DNA of 64,000 nucleotides from Stagonosporopsis chrysanthemi (Eukaryota; Ascomycota; Dothideomycetes; Pleosporales; Didymellaceae). Below the pieces are notes generated by a model. That model was not told the DNA's origin, made no database searches, and was given only the letters and a program-made list of their open reading frames with translations. Position numbers and translations under genes: made by a program. The stretch lies in contig JAFISE010000061.1 in the NCBI GenBank assembly GCA_022560025.1, positions 1 through 64,000 on the forward strand, given 5' to 3'. Numbering within the stretch: the stretch's first letter is position 1; every line of letters begins with the position of its first letter. This document shows, piece by piece, positions 11,387 to 21,175 of this stretch.

Positions 11387-11562
11387 CAGTTCAAAAGACT
11401 AAAGGATGCAACGACCATGGTGTTGGACAGCCGTTCGGTGTAAGGACTGTACAGTCCAAAGACGACGGTGCGACCTGGAGCTCTGAATGGACTGTCGGGT
11501 ATCAGCCGGGTGGCTACAATGCTGACGCATCTTGGATGATCCGAGTTGGAAGAGCTTCCTAG
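11387..11562 (+). CDS. probable terminal exon of a secreted-type protein
   Basis: After a CACTAG acceptor at about 11386 one frame is open to TAG 11560-11562. It reads like folded protein: G-C-N-D-H-G-V-G, then D-G-A-T-W-S-S-E-W-T-V-G-Y-Q-P, then W-M-I-R-V-G near the end. It has no ATG, so earlier exons must lie upstream, probably in 11144-11386. The minus strand is also open here (74 codons from 11607), but its product looks less like a real domain. No family is named. Alternatives are a pseudogene fragment or chance. Confidence 0.4.
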
Positions 11563-11902
11563 CGTTGTACGAATACGCAGAAAAGATGCATCATCAGAAC
11601 ATGACATTCTAGACAACTATAGTTCTGAAAAAGATCCACCCTTACACATCAGACCGCAGCTCTAGATTTCGAAATGATGTCAAGGGTCTGTAACAGGGTG
11701 AAGCGCTGCAAGCAGGTTCACACTTTGGTTCGCTTTCCCCATAACCGTGGATCAATCCAATATCAACCAAAGTTAAACATTATCTACAAGGTACAAATGC
11801 TCACTGTTCCTGCCCCGTCCTCCTTCTGCACGATTCTCCCATCACATCATCTTATCCCAACTTTCAAAAGAAGAATACGATATATTCGCCATCCCCACCA
11901 AA

Positions 11903-12376
11903 ATGCGTCTCTCTTACAAGAAGCCTGAAGGCTTTGTCTTTAACCTCGAGCCCGTCTGCGAAGCACCCAGCAAGCCTAGCAAGCAAGACCTCGCCTTCGA
12001 AATAGAAAGGCTCATCGAATACGAATTCTCCTGCGAAACCCTCTGCGTCCTGGCCATCGAAAAAGGAGCTGAGCGCAAACGCCTCGCCGGATTATCTTGC
12101 ATCCCGGATTTAGGCACCGATGCAACAATTGCTGCTGCGGCGCGACAGAGCGGCTTGGGAGAACTGCTATATCCCAAGAGGGATGTAAAGGACTCCACTC
12201 TTGTTACGACGGTCAAGGCCCTTCTGGGTGCTATTTGTGAGGACTCCGATGACGAGAACGATGTGCTAAGGGTAGCAGCTTATCTTGGGCTGGAAAAGGG
12301 AACCATGATTTGTTGGGCGTGGAGGAATTCGCGTTCGTGCAGTGTGTGGCTTCAGTACCGGTTGTTGAGAGCTTGA
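11903..12376 (+). CDS. RNase III-domain-like small protein, probably catalytically dead
   Basis: Single exon, 157 aa. The ATG at 11903 follows a pyrimidine-rich, A-rich leader (ACCAAAATG). Residues about 30-125 have the helical order of an RNase III domain: an L-x-x-x-A-x-E-x-G-A-E-R-K-R-L entry helix, then I-P-D-L-G-T-D-A where RNase III has an L-E-F-L-G-D-A type signature, and T-V-K-A-L-L-G-A-I where the family has a helix ending E-A-L-I-G-A-I. At the usually catalytic Glu of that last helix the sequence has Lys, so cleavage activity is unlikely. No double-stranded-RNA-binding domain follows. Small stand-alone RNase III-like proteins occur in fungi. The assignment is by pattern only. Confidence 0.6.
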   Translation: MRLSYKKPEGFVFNLEPVCEAPSKPSKQDLAFEIERLIEYEFSCETLCVLAIEKGAERKRLAGLSCIPDLGTDATIAAAARQSGLGELLYPKRDVKDSTLVTTVKALLGAICEDSDDENDVLRVAAYLGLEKGTMICWAWRNSRSCSVWLQYRLLRA

Positions 12377-12903
12377 TCTGAGGTCTGGGGGAAAGTTGAT
12401 TCGGGGTCTGCTGTTCCCTTCAGATTTCAACCGCTGTTTCTGTTAGATCAATCCATGGCTCTACATCTTCGCTTAAGGGTGTTGTTTCTACTCTTACGCG
12501 TGGTAATCTACATTCTGACTTTTTTTGACTGCCTCCAGCCCCTGGTATGCTGAAACCACTGTCAAGTCTTTGTGGTGACTGCTCTCTGTGACCTTGAATA
12601 CTCCGGCTTTCACATTAGCCCAACTGATGAGCTACCTACCAGCAAGCTTCGGAAATAGTCCAACGGTATTAGCAAAGGGCCATATAAATGCCTCCAGGCC
12701 GACCTGTCACTAGCAGATTTCACAAGAGAAGTACTTTGAGGCAAAGTAGACAATGTTTGATCGATAGAAAATCAAGACTGTTCTAGCGCTGACATTACTT
12801 GTCTGGGAAACGGAGGGTATCATACAAATTTAGCAGAGAGTAAGGAGAAAACCCCAGCATGCGCGTCCTGTTCAAGACAAGTGCTCCGGCCACCGCATTG
12901 CAC
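12377..12903. other. convergent intergenic region
   Basis: 3' flanks of the RNase III-like gene (+) and the 102-aa hydrophobic gene (-). No supported gene is seen. Confidence 0.5.
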
Positions 12904-13267
12904 TTAGTTGAGCTTTTTGTTGCCAACCTTGACAGTATTACCCTGGTTGCGCTGGTACTGGAGGAAGCCAAACAAGATCGCTGCGAGAACACCGAGCATG
13001 AGGATATTGCCTATACCCTGTCAATACATGGATGTTGTGCTCACATCTGTGCCACAACCACCTACCAAGTACAAAACCAACGATGCCGCCAGCGAGGTCG
13101 ATCAGTCCTTGAACGAAGTTGACGAGCAGATCGATGACCCCGGAGAAGATCTTGAGCACGAAAGACGCGGTCTTCTGGACAAGATCACCAGCCGTGGTGA
13201 AGAACGACCAGACGAGCTCCAAGAGCGAGGTGAACACGTCGGAAAGTGACTTGATGATGGAAGACAT
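12904..13267 (-). CDS. 102-aa hydrophobic fungal protein, two exons
   Basis: Exons are 13267-13066 and 13010-12904. The 55-nt intron has donor G|GTAGGT, a TATTGAC branch-like site and acceptor GGTATAG. Total 309 nt gives 102 aa. The protein starts M-S-S-I-I-K-S-L-S-D-V-F and has successive amphipathic or hydrophobic helices, then a clear membrane segment (N-I-L-M-L-G-V-L-A-A-I-L-F-G-F) near residues 69-83, and a short polar tail ending K-V-G-N-K-K-L-N. I recognise the pattern as a small membrane protein widespread in Pezizomycotina, without assigned function. It is divergent from the GH16 gene across 592 bp. Confidence 0.8.
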
Positions 13268-13859
13268 GTTGACGGGAGGGTGGAAGTGTTAAGTTGACTC
13301 GAGGTTGCGTCGAGATCAGGCTTGAGATGTAGCAGTAGTGGCGCGTGTAACGAATAAGTAAGGTGTATCTCGAGGTGAAAGACTAGTGCTGCTGTTGTTG
13401 TTTGCAAGCAACAAAGGCAGGCATGCGACTTTACGTGAAGGGAGATGACGCTGTATTTACGTGAGACGCAAATCGATGCATCAGGTCGCGTGCATTTCTT
13501 GTTTCTACCATGGCTACCTTGCGGTCGATCAGGAACGCGTTTGGGCGTTTCTGGGGACGGCTGGTTGGCTGTAAGGGTAAATGTTGCAACTCGCTGATTG
13601 GTTAGCAGTGACGTAGCCGCGAATTGATGGTGGCATGGACGCGCGAGTGCTCCGACCAGAGCGACATAGGCCTAGATCCGGCTCCTTTCACTCGCTTTCA
13701 TGCCTATAGACCTCTTATACTGTGCTGAACGCGTTCGACATCGATTATTAACGGCAGCTCTGGCTTAGTCATGCTCGGTGGCTTGGCTGCCGTGGCTGGG
13801 TAAAACCAACATGCTACGTCATCTGCGTGCTTTGCATTCCACAACAATCAACATCGAAT
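13268..13859. promoter_or_regulatory. shared divergent promoter region
   Basis: 592 bp between two divergent ATGs (13267 minus, 13860 plus). No gene is present, and no consensus element was identified with confidence. Confidence 0.4.
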
Positions 13860-15044
13860 ATGTCTTCTTTCGACAAACTCTTCGCCAAGGGCAAGGCTAA
13901 AGTGAAAGAGCTTCAAGCTCAACACCTTGGAGGACAATCCCAGCCACAGCACCAGCACCAGCAGCAAGGCTATTCAGGCCCACAAGGCTATCCGCAGCAG
14001 CCGCAGCAAGGCTATAACCATCAGCAATACTCCCAATCACAGTACTCAGGTGCTCAATACCCACCGCAAGGTCAATACCAGCAGCAGCAACAGCCTCCGC
14101 AGCAGCAATGGGGCCCTCCCCAAAACCAATGGCAACCTCCACCCCAGCAACAACAGAGCTGGGGCCCACCACCACCGATCCCGCAGAATAAGCCAAACTC
14201 GGCACCTCCTCCTGTGCCACAGAACCGACCTGCCTCCGCGCAGCCCCCGCCGCCTCAGAACATACCACCACCGTACAGCGAGAGAGTGTACTGGAAGCCC
14301 TCTTTCGACGCCGCAACGCCGGTATCAGCCAATTTCCGTCACGAGCTCGGTGACCACGGTTGGGGCAACGACGAGAAGCAGAACTATACCGATTCACCCA
14401 CGAACTCCTTCCACCATGACAATCGCCTCATCGTGCGAGGCTTGGTGCAGGATGGCAGCTACACCTCGGCTCGTCTCACCTCGCACCAAACGCTTTCTCG
14501 TCCACGCGGCTACATTGAAGCCACCACACTCCCACCGAGTGCGCCTGGAATATGGCCAGCATACTGGATGTTGCCATGCGAGCCGTTCAACTGGCCCGGC
14601 GATGGCGAGGTCGATATAATGGAAAATTGGAACAACGAAAAGACAAATCACTCTTGTCTTCACTGGGGACACTACAGCGGCGAGGATGCGCAGAAACACA
14701 GAGTCGTCCAGACTCCGTTGCATGACCTGACCACACAGCCCCATACCTACGGTTTCGCGTGGATTGAGGAAGACGGCATTCCTGACTGGCGAGGCAGACT
14801 CATCTGGTACATCGACGGCAGGCCAGTCATGAAGGGCAACATACCAGCAGGCTCTAGACGCATGGAGGACTACAGAATTTTGATCAACATCGCCATGGGT
14901 GGGACATGCAACAAAGGTCAGCTCCCCAGCGATGGGTATTACGATCTCGTTGTGAGTGATTTGAAGATGTGTGAGGAGCCAGTCGGTGGATGGCAAGCGT
15001 TCGAGCAGGCGTGGAGTACCACTCAAGAAGGCAAAGTCATGTAA
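13860..15044 (+). CDS. GH16-family glucanase-like protein with P/Q-rich N-terminus, no signal peptide
   Basis: From ATG 13860 the protein is 394 aa (a longer frame begins only at GTG). Residues 1-25 are a charged helix (K-L-F-A-K-G-K-A-K-V-K), and about 26-140 are Gln/Pro/Tyr/Ser-rich with polyproline runs, predicted disordered. From about residue 145 a concanavalin-like GH16 fold follows. The catalytic motif is G-E-V-D-I-M-E-N with Glu250 (nucleophile), Asp252 and Glu255 (acid/base), plus G-I-W-P-A-Y-W-M-L-P upstream and the usual W-Y-I-D-G segment. GH16 members cleave or transfer beta-1,3 or beta-1,3/1,4 glucans, usually outside the cell. Here no signal peptide is visible, so the protein may be cytoplasmic or unconventionally exported. 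Substrate unknown. No intron. Confidence 0.88.
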   Translation: MSSFDKLFAKGKAKVKELQAQHLGGQSQPQHQHQQQGYSGPQGYPQQPQQGYNHQQYSQSQYSGAQYPPQGQYQQQQQPPQQQWGPPQNQWQPPPQQQQSWGPPPPIPQNKPNSAPPPVPQNRPASAQPPPPQNIPPPYSERVYWKPSFDAATPVSANFRHELGDHGWGNDEKQNYTDSPTNSFHHDNRLIVRGLVQDGSYTSARLTSHQTLSRPRGYIEATTLPPSAPGIWPAYWMLPCEPFNWPGDGEVDIMENWNNEKTNHSCLHWGHYSGEDAQKHRVVQTPLHDLTTQPHTYGFAWIEEDGIPDWRGRLIWYIDGRPVMKGNIPAGSRRMEDYRILINIAMGGTCNKGQLPSDGYYDLVVSDLKMCEEPVGGWQAFEQAWSTTQEGKVM

Positions 15045-15353
15045 ATTCGTTACGTAAAATTCACCAAAGCTACAAAACAGAGATTCTAGTCACTTGAGTG
15101 GAGAGGGAATTGGTAGTGAGCCCTCAAGATGAAATTTTCTTAAGTGAAGGAGTGATATTAGCTGATGATACTGATGTCAAGACAAGGAGTGTGCTCGAAC
15201 GCTACAAGCTAGCAAACAAACAAAACCGAGAAAGAAGAACGCCCACTCGCTATGCAGAACCTATTAGCCTCCCCCCTCCTCCTTTACGTCTTTCACTTCC
15301 ATCTCAGTACCCCTTCTACCCTTCTCCCTCCACGAACAACCATCATCGACCGC
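15045..15353. other. convergent intergenic region
   Basis: 3' flanks of the GH16 gene (+) and the small secreted protein gene (-). An 89-codon open frame in it is low-complexity and unsupported. Confidence 0.5.
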
Positions 15354-15743
15354 TCAGTTACAAGTAATAGTAAAGCTGGACACATCCTTCTCAACCGCCC
15401 TTCCCTCGACACCATCGAGGTCCAAAAACGTCTTCTGGTTGTTGACCTCGCCCACGAACTCCTTTCCACCAGTGCGGATAACACAGTTGACATTCGCCCC
15501 GCCCGGCGCAACATTTTGCAAGCTGGTGGCTTTGATGGCGCCGTCCTTGACGAGCACGGTGTTGGCGAAGACATTGAGGAGCGTATTGGGCACGCCGTTG
15601 GCAGGCACGGAACGGATCGCGTTAGCGCCTGATATGTCGTTTGCGAGTTGGATTGTGAAGAGGGGCGCGGGGGGTGCGGCGCCGGGGTAGGCGAGAGCGG
15701 TGCTGAAGAGAGCGATGGTGGAGGTAATGATTGAGGCCCTCAT
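15354..15743 (-). CDS. small secreted protein
   Basis: 129 aa, single exon. Residues 1-18 form a typical signal peptide (M-R-A-S-I-I-T-S-T-I-A-L-F-S-T-A-L-A) with cleavage likely before Y-P-G. The mature part has only two cysteines, in V-N-C-V-I-R and at the penultimate residue (T-C-N), which could form one disulfide. The rest predicts beta strands. The gene has a TATA box 160 bp upstream. It resembles fungal small secreted or effector-like proteins in size and build, but no family is recognised. A virulence role would be speculation. Confidence 0.75.
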   Translation of the reverse strand: MRASIITSTIALFSTALAYPGAAPPAPLFTIQLANDISGANAIRSVPANGVPNTLLNVFANTVLVKDGAIKATSLQNVAPGGANVNCVIRTGGKEFVGEVNNQKTFLDLDGVEGRAVEKDVSSFTITCN

Positions 15744-15844
15744 TTTGGTGGTGGAGTGGTTGGTTGATTGGTGATTGTGAGTGAGTGATTTAGTGAGATT
15801 TCGAAAGATAATTAGAAATGTTAAGATGCTGATTTACTAGTTCT

Positions 15845-15872
15845 TGCTGTTGTTGTTGTTGTTGTTATTATG
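15845..15872. repeat. (TTG)n-like trinucleotide run
   Basis: A short run of TTG units upstream of the small secreted protein gene, probably within its promoter or 5' leader. Confidence 0.7.
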
Positions 15873-15902
15873 ATGAGGTTCAGTGTGGTTGTGGACACAT
15901 GG

Positions 15903-15910
15903 TCTTTATA
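15903..15910 (-). promoter_or_regulatory. TATA box of the small secreted protein gene
   Basis: On the minus strand this reads TATAAAGA inside AAGTATAAAGACCATG, 160 bp before the ATG at 15743. Nearly the same 16-nt context stands before the pectate lyase gene. Confidence 0.55.
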
Positions 15911-16932
15911 CTTCGAGATCTATGGTGTGATTGCTAAAAACAGCTTCCACCTACACCTGCACCTTACCAAGAGCTGTCATTCTGCTTGGGTGCGATGCTA
16001 CGCTGAGTGGCGGTGTCCTCGTAGCTGCGATACAGCAGTTGCACAGCCATGTTGGTAAACTTGCTCGTGATGTTAGTTCTCATGATCAGTCTGGGAGTGC
16101 GGCTCTTCGCGACCGAATGTGAGTGGAGCGATCGATCGAGAATGCGGTCAAGCGGGTGGCCGAGTAGACGGGTGGTGGCTGCGACACCTCAACGCTCAGC
16201 TGAGCATTGAGTAAGAGTGGTAAGCTTGTGCTAGATCCAGCTAGCGTGGCAGCTTAAACATTCACTGTCAGCCACCATTCACTCAGCTGCGACTCGAGGC
16301 TGATAGGCTGCAAAAGCGAGTTCGTGGAACCTATTTTTGGCGGCTTACATTTGCCTCGATGCATTCCGGGCAGATGATCTCAAACCTTGCCATAACTGGG
16401 GTTGCATTTACGCAACGACCAATGGCATACGCATCAGGTCGTCAAGTCCATGAGCTATGGGTACGAGCTAACGTAAAAGCAGCTGAATGTTTCCAGCATC
16501 TGAGAGCACCTGATGTGGTGTGTGGTGTCTTCGCATCATTCGTGAGTGATGTTGCGCTGATCTCAGGTCTTTGATCGTTGGATATGTTCGAGTATACGAC
16601 CTGCTGTGCCATCTCCTCAACTCAAAAATAGACAGGGACGTCAGAGTTGGCCTCTCTGGTGATGCGGGATATCAGTTTTTCTATCTAGGCATATCATGGT
16701 TATTCGCGACGACCCATAACACGAAGCTCCTGGCAAAATTACACTAAGCAAGACCCGTGTCATGAGGAAGATAACTGCTTTGTTGAAGCATAATCCAAAC
16801 ACTTCCTCGCAGCATTTTATGATGGCTTTGAAGATCCATCATGCTGACTCCTCGCTGCAGTATTCAAAACTCATGTGCCAATGAGCCTCGTGGCTTTCCC
16901 TTCTCATCATTGCTACTGAAGCTCTAGGCCGC
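15911..16932. other. 1-kb intergenic stretch
   Basis: Promoter side of the secreted protein gene and 3' flank of the 554-aa gene. Open frames are short and unconvincing. Confidence 0.45.
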
Positions 16933-18597
16933 TCAGCACAGTCCACTTCTCCTACTACCTCTCTTTTGCCCCTTTTTTGGCTGCACTGCAGGGCTCTCTG
17001 CTTTCCTCTTTTTGGCCTTGCGAGATGTCTCTTCCCTGCTTAGTGACTGAGTCCGTAAACTCTCCTCGTGTTCTTCAACTACTTTCTTGGCCTCGACATA
17101 CTCATCAACAGCTTCTTCCGCTCTGATCTTCTCGAGGCTGAGCTTCAACTTTCCGTGCACCTTGTCGCACAAAATTGCTTCTGCATCGCCTTCTCGGTGG
17201 TGGTGCACCTCGCACCATCGGTCAAGCACCGCAGTGTTATGACCCTTGGTGTATGGATCTCGGGTATATGCGATCGCGAAGAGAAATTTGAGTAAAGCAT
17301 TCTTGTCCGCCCGTGGGCACGCGGCAAGAAGCATTTTGTGGTCCTGATGTTGTTGAGTTGGCCACAGAAAGGAGAAAAGGGTCGCTATCCAGCGGCAGAG
17401 ATCATTGTCTTCCGGCAGATACTGAAATGCGAGTACGGCAGCAGAAACGTGCGGCAAATTGTTGCCGTGCATGTAGTTTGTGCTTTGGAACATGAGTAAT
17501 GCTGCAAAGCAAAGGTCTGGTTCTTGCGCATGGTGACCAAGTATGTATAGCGTGACAAGATTTTGGTAGAACTGCTGGAGATCGCAGCCCTGCATACGTA
17601 CTGTAGTGAATGGCATAATTTCGTGCCTCACCTGCCAATGCGACAACGTCGTGCACATCGTGTCTGAGATGTAGGACTCTAAGCCGATGCGCCGGGCAAG
17701 GTCTCTGACCGTCGAAATGGCGGACGTCGTGGCAGACAGTCCTTCTGTACTACTTCTCCTTGCAGACTCAGAGATGATGCCGAAAGGAACCATGATGGCT
17801 CGAGAGGATCGAAGCTTCAGTGTAGTCGGCGTCACCTCTAAGGTGGTCGACACAAGTGTTGCAGGTAACGGCGAACCCGTCGTCGAAGCCTTCGAAAGAG
17901 AGTCTGACGTAAACGTTTGACGTGTGCGCTGGTCAGCCGTGAGCAGAGGTTCGATTTTGTTGTGCTGCGACTCCGGCTCAATACTGGATAGAATTGTGAC
18001 GTCCGGAAACCGAGCTTTGAGATCCGCCCGACGTTCGGTGTTGAGGTCAGATGGTGGCACGACAAAGCTGACAGTCTTCACGTAGGAAGGAACAATCTCC
18101 TGCACGGCGACGTCCCAAGAAATCAGTGTCGCATTGGCGCCGGCAGTGGGCTTTGTGGCTTCCTCTGCATTGTCATCTGCAAGACCAGCCGGCGCGGCAT
18201 AGTCGACCTGCTCGCCAATTAGTATCTCTAGGGCACAATCTGCCTCAAGTGACTGTTCTTGGCCAGTAGCAGGCTCTTCTGAAGACAACACCACTTGCAC
18301 AGCCTGGATGCTGGCAGTTATACACCCTGTAAGCAGTCGTGATCCGCTGACTTCGAAGCTTGTAACATAGTGGCCATCAAGCTCGAACGTCAAGTTGAAT
18401 ATTTCATCGCTAGCTTTTGCGTCAGTAATGAAACCTTTTCTTAAGGGGATGAGCTGAACGAACATCTTAGAGTTTGTGCCATCCAAGATCAACGGGTACT
18501 CAGTTGGATGATCGGTTTCCAGCGAGCGGAGGTGTTTTTGCAATTGCCACTCAGACGCACTGAGGATGGCCTTATAAGTAATCGGCTTTCCCGCCAT
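16933..18597 (-). CDS. 554-aa orphan with basic C-terminus, probably nuclear
   Basis: Unspliced, ATG 18597, stop TGA 16933-16935. No domain is recognised with confidence. The N-terminal part (residues 1-110) is a mixed alpha/beta segment, the middle (about 190-290) is Ser/Thr-rich and probably disordered, and residues about 300-475 are helical and contain several Cys, Trp and His (for example R-W-C-E-V-H-H-H). The C-terminus is a charged helix (about 480-525) followed by K-K-R-K and K-K-G-Q-K-R-G-S-R-R, a strong nuclear localisation signal. The C-terminal helical half resembles the region following BTB domains in fungal orphans, but I would not assign that. Confidence 0.75.
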   Translation of the reverse strand: MAGKPITYKAILSASEWQLQKHLRSLETDHPTEYPLILDGTNSKMFVQLIPLRKGFITDAKASDEIFNLTFELDGHYVTSFEVSGSRLLTGCITASIQAVQVVLSSEEPATGQEQSLEADCALEILIGEQVDYAAPAGLADDNAEEATKPTAGANATLISWDVAVQEIVPSYVKTVSFVVPPSDLNTERRADLKARFPDVTILSSIEPESQHNKIEPLLTADQRTRQTFTSDSLSKASTTGSPLPATLVSTTLEVTPTTLKLRSSRAIMVPFGIISESARRSSTEGLSATTSAISTVRDLARRIGLESYISDTMCTTLSHWQVRHEIMPFTTVRMQGCDLQQFYQNLVTLYILGHHAQEPDLCFAALLMFQSTNYMHGNNLPHVSAAVLAFQYLPEDNDLCRWIATLFSFLWPTQQHQDHKMLLAACPRADKNALLKFLFAIAYTRDPYTKGHNTAVLDRWCEVHHHREGDAEAILCDKVHGKLKLSLEKIRAEEAVDEYVEAKKVVEEHEESLRTQSLSREETSRKAKKRKAESPAVQPKKGQKRGSRRSGLC

Positions 18598-19372
18598 ATT
18601 GGTGAACAGACACGGCGTGTCGCAATCGAATGGATGCTGTTCTGGTGCTCGAGGAAATTGTCAGGAAGAATCTGTGACCACGTTCGCTGAAGAGGCTGGT
18701 CTGTTACCATGAGCCTGCTGGGTGATTGTGAGGTTGATGTGATGGTGATACCGTGGTTGCGTTTAGGCCCCCAACCGAAGGTGAAGGCGACTTTTTGCCT
18801 CGTTATTTGCTCGACGCTCGACGCTTGTCGCTTGCGGAGTTGCACAAACGCTGCCGAAATCTACAACAAGTCAAGGCGGGCAGGCGAGCCGTACTACAAA
18901 AGCAAAGTTTGAAGGCCCCTGCATGTTCTTGCGACAGGTAGTAAAATAACAAGTCAGAGCACGACGCGCGAAAAAACACGCTACCGTGTCTTAGCACAGC
19001 CTGTTTAGGAAAGGGGAAACCAAGGTGCGCAACGTCACCGCTGCTCAAAGTGCACCCAGAAGACAATCAATGATGTTGCTGCGATGCGCTCATCATGTGG
19101 CACAAGAGCTGGCTTTCCGCGGTCACACCCTCCCTCTATCTCAGCGTGGTTGGCCTCAATGCGACAACAACCTCACTCACAGAAACACATGGGTCTGATC
19201 GGAACAAACTTTCAAGAAAGGAAGAGTTCCAAGTGTATTGACAAGAAGGACAAAAGTATATACAGTTCGCAAACAACAACCTCACAATCGGCGATCACCC
19301 TCCTAACCGCCCGGATTAGCACCATGCCGAGACTACAAGAGCCAACGAGGTTCTCTGCTAGAGAATAAATGC
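18598..19372. other. intergenic, between two minus-strand genes
   Basis: Promoter of the 554-aa gene and 3' flank of the pectate lyase gene. No supported gene. Confidence 0.5.
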
Positions 19373-20249
19373 TTAACCAGAGCAGGTACCGGCCTTGCTG
19401 GGCTCGCAGCCACCGGCGCAGCCGTTGTACATCTGGCACTTGGTCTTTGCGTCGGAGCAGACGTTCTTGAGGGTAGCAGTGTCCTTGTAGTTTGCGTTGA
19501 TACCAGCGAGCTCACCACCCTTCTTAGCAGTAACACCCTCGATATAGACGTTGCGCTTGCACTGCTTGGAGCACTAGTACAACTGTCAGTGCATGCTTCA
19601 TAAGCTGGATACATGTTGGGGGGCTTACGTTTCCGCAAGACCTGTAGAGCTTGCCGTAGTCCTCAACGTAGAAGTTGATGATGTTGACGGTACCGCAGCC
19701 GTTGTGTTGGATAATCTTGTCACTGCCGTGGTAGGCGCCACCACCAACGATCCAGGTGTGCGATCCGGCCTTGTCGTTCTTGATGGAGAGGGCGTCCTCG
19801 CAGACGTCCTCCCACCAGACGAACTCAAGAGTGCAGTGACCAGTGCAGTGAACTCCCTCTGCCTGATTCTTTCCGATGATCACGTTACGGAGTGTAGCCT
19901 TGAATGGGTCAGTTGTGTTCAAGGGGTGTGCGCTGGGGGTTGTGGCCATCACTTACACCCTCATGGAGGTAGAAAACTGCGTCCTTGTAGTCTATTTCGC
20001 TTCAGTCGTGTTCATGTGCTACTGGAGAAGGGAGGAGCACTCACCGCCCTCGCCCTGACCACCGCAAGCACCACTGCCGCGGTCGTACCTGTACCACTGT
20101 CCGTCGAACACCTGGCCAGCCTTGACCTCGATCACGGCCTTGTTGGTCTTGGTACCAACAGCCTTAGGAACACCACCAGTGTGGCCGTTGCAGGCCATGA
20201 CGGCGGGAAGGAAAGCCGCAACAGCAGCGAAGATGGTAGAGGCCTTCAT
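19373..20249 (-). CDS. secreted pectate lyase, polysaccharide lyase family 3, four exons
   Basis: Exons are 20249-20045, 19991-19957, 19898-19629 and 19573-19373. Introns are GTGAGT..TAG (53 nt), GTAAGT..AAG (58 nt) and GTAAGC..TAG (55 nt). Total 711 nt gives 236 aa, the normal length for PL3. A signal peptide covers about residues 1-19 (M-K-A-S-T-I-F-A-A-V). The mature protein shows the PL3 parallel beta-helix signatures: G-Q-W-Y-R-Y-D-R-G, I-I-G-K-N-Q-A-E-G-V-H-C, W-W-E-D-V-C-E-D-A-L-S-I, and a Cys-rich C-terminus (C-Q-M-Y-N-G-C-A-G-G-C-E-P). PL3 enzymes cleave polygalacturonate by calcium-dependent beta-elimination in plant cell walls. This supports a plant-degrading or plant-associated lifestyle. 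The 35-nt exon 2 is why no single long frame covers the gene. Confidence 0.93.
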
Positions 20250-20378
20250 GATGGAAGATTAGTTATTGAAGCGATTATAGCTTAATGAATGACTGTTCAA
20301 AAGAATAGAAGGGATGCTCGAAAGGCTGAAGCGGATGCTCGTGGCTGATGATATGTGATAGTGCCGGCTCGTCCATGA

Positions 20379-20386
20379 TCTTTATA
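20379..20386 (-). promoter_or_regulatory. TATA box of the pectate lyase gene
   Basis: TATAAAGA on the minus strand, 130 bp before the ATG at 20249. The context AAGTATAAAGATCATG differs at one base from that at the small secreted protein gene. Confidence 0.55.
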
Positions 20387-21175
20387 CTTGTTCTTCCAAC
20401 TACCTTTGCGCATGAACGGTATTTTCGCCGCCAAAGAAGCTACACAGCCAAGCAGTCCAGATGAATTCATTCAATCTCAAGTGAGTCTGTTTCCTGGACC
20501 ATTACTCACTTCATTCACGGAACTCCACATCGCGCCTTGGTGCTTGGCGCGAAATCCTCCGCCGGGCAAGAATGGATTGCCAAGCATCTGAAGAGGTTAT
20601 TGGTGGCCTGATTGAGAGAGTAATTTGGGGGGTCCTTGAGCAATTACACGAGGTGACTTGGGGCGCACATGGGAAACAGAATACGGAAGGTTTTGGCGGG
20701 ACGTGCATTGCGGTTGTATTTCTGAGACATTTAGTACAATCCTGTCATCCCGACGGGCAGACTAACACGATTCAGGAACTGACATGTGGCAGCCACAAGG
20801 CTTAGTGCAGCCTTGTACATCATCGGATCTTGTCCACGTTTTTTCTTTTTTCGCAGTTCACTGTTTTGTGGATCAATTTGTTTTCAAATCTTACCTAAGC
20901 CTACAGCCAGCATGGAAGCGCGATCGAATGGTAATTCGCCGCCTCTCTTCTTCTTGATTAAAGGCAAGGATGCATTGTCTTAGGAGTGGGGAGCAGTTAT
21001 CGAGCCCCTCAAGATCTGGTTTCTGTGCCGACTTACAGACATTTCCATCCTGTCGGCCAAGCGCGGTAGTGGCCGCCGAAACGAACCACTACGGGCTCCA
21101 TGCTTCTTGTACTCCTACCGAGAACCTGGTATTGGATTCAGCAACAAGGCTAATAGCATCAGTCTGCGTTGCTGC
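20387..21175. other. intergenic upstream of pectate lyase
   Basis: Probable pectate lyase upstream region. No coding signal I can support. Confidence 0.4.
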
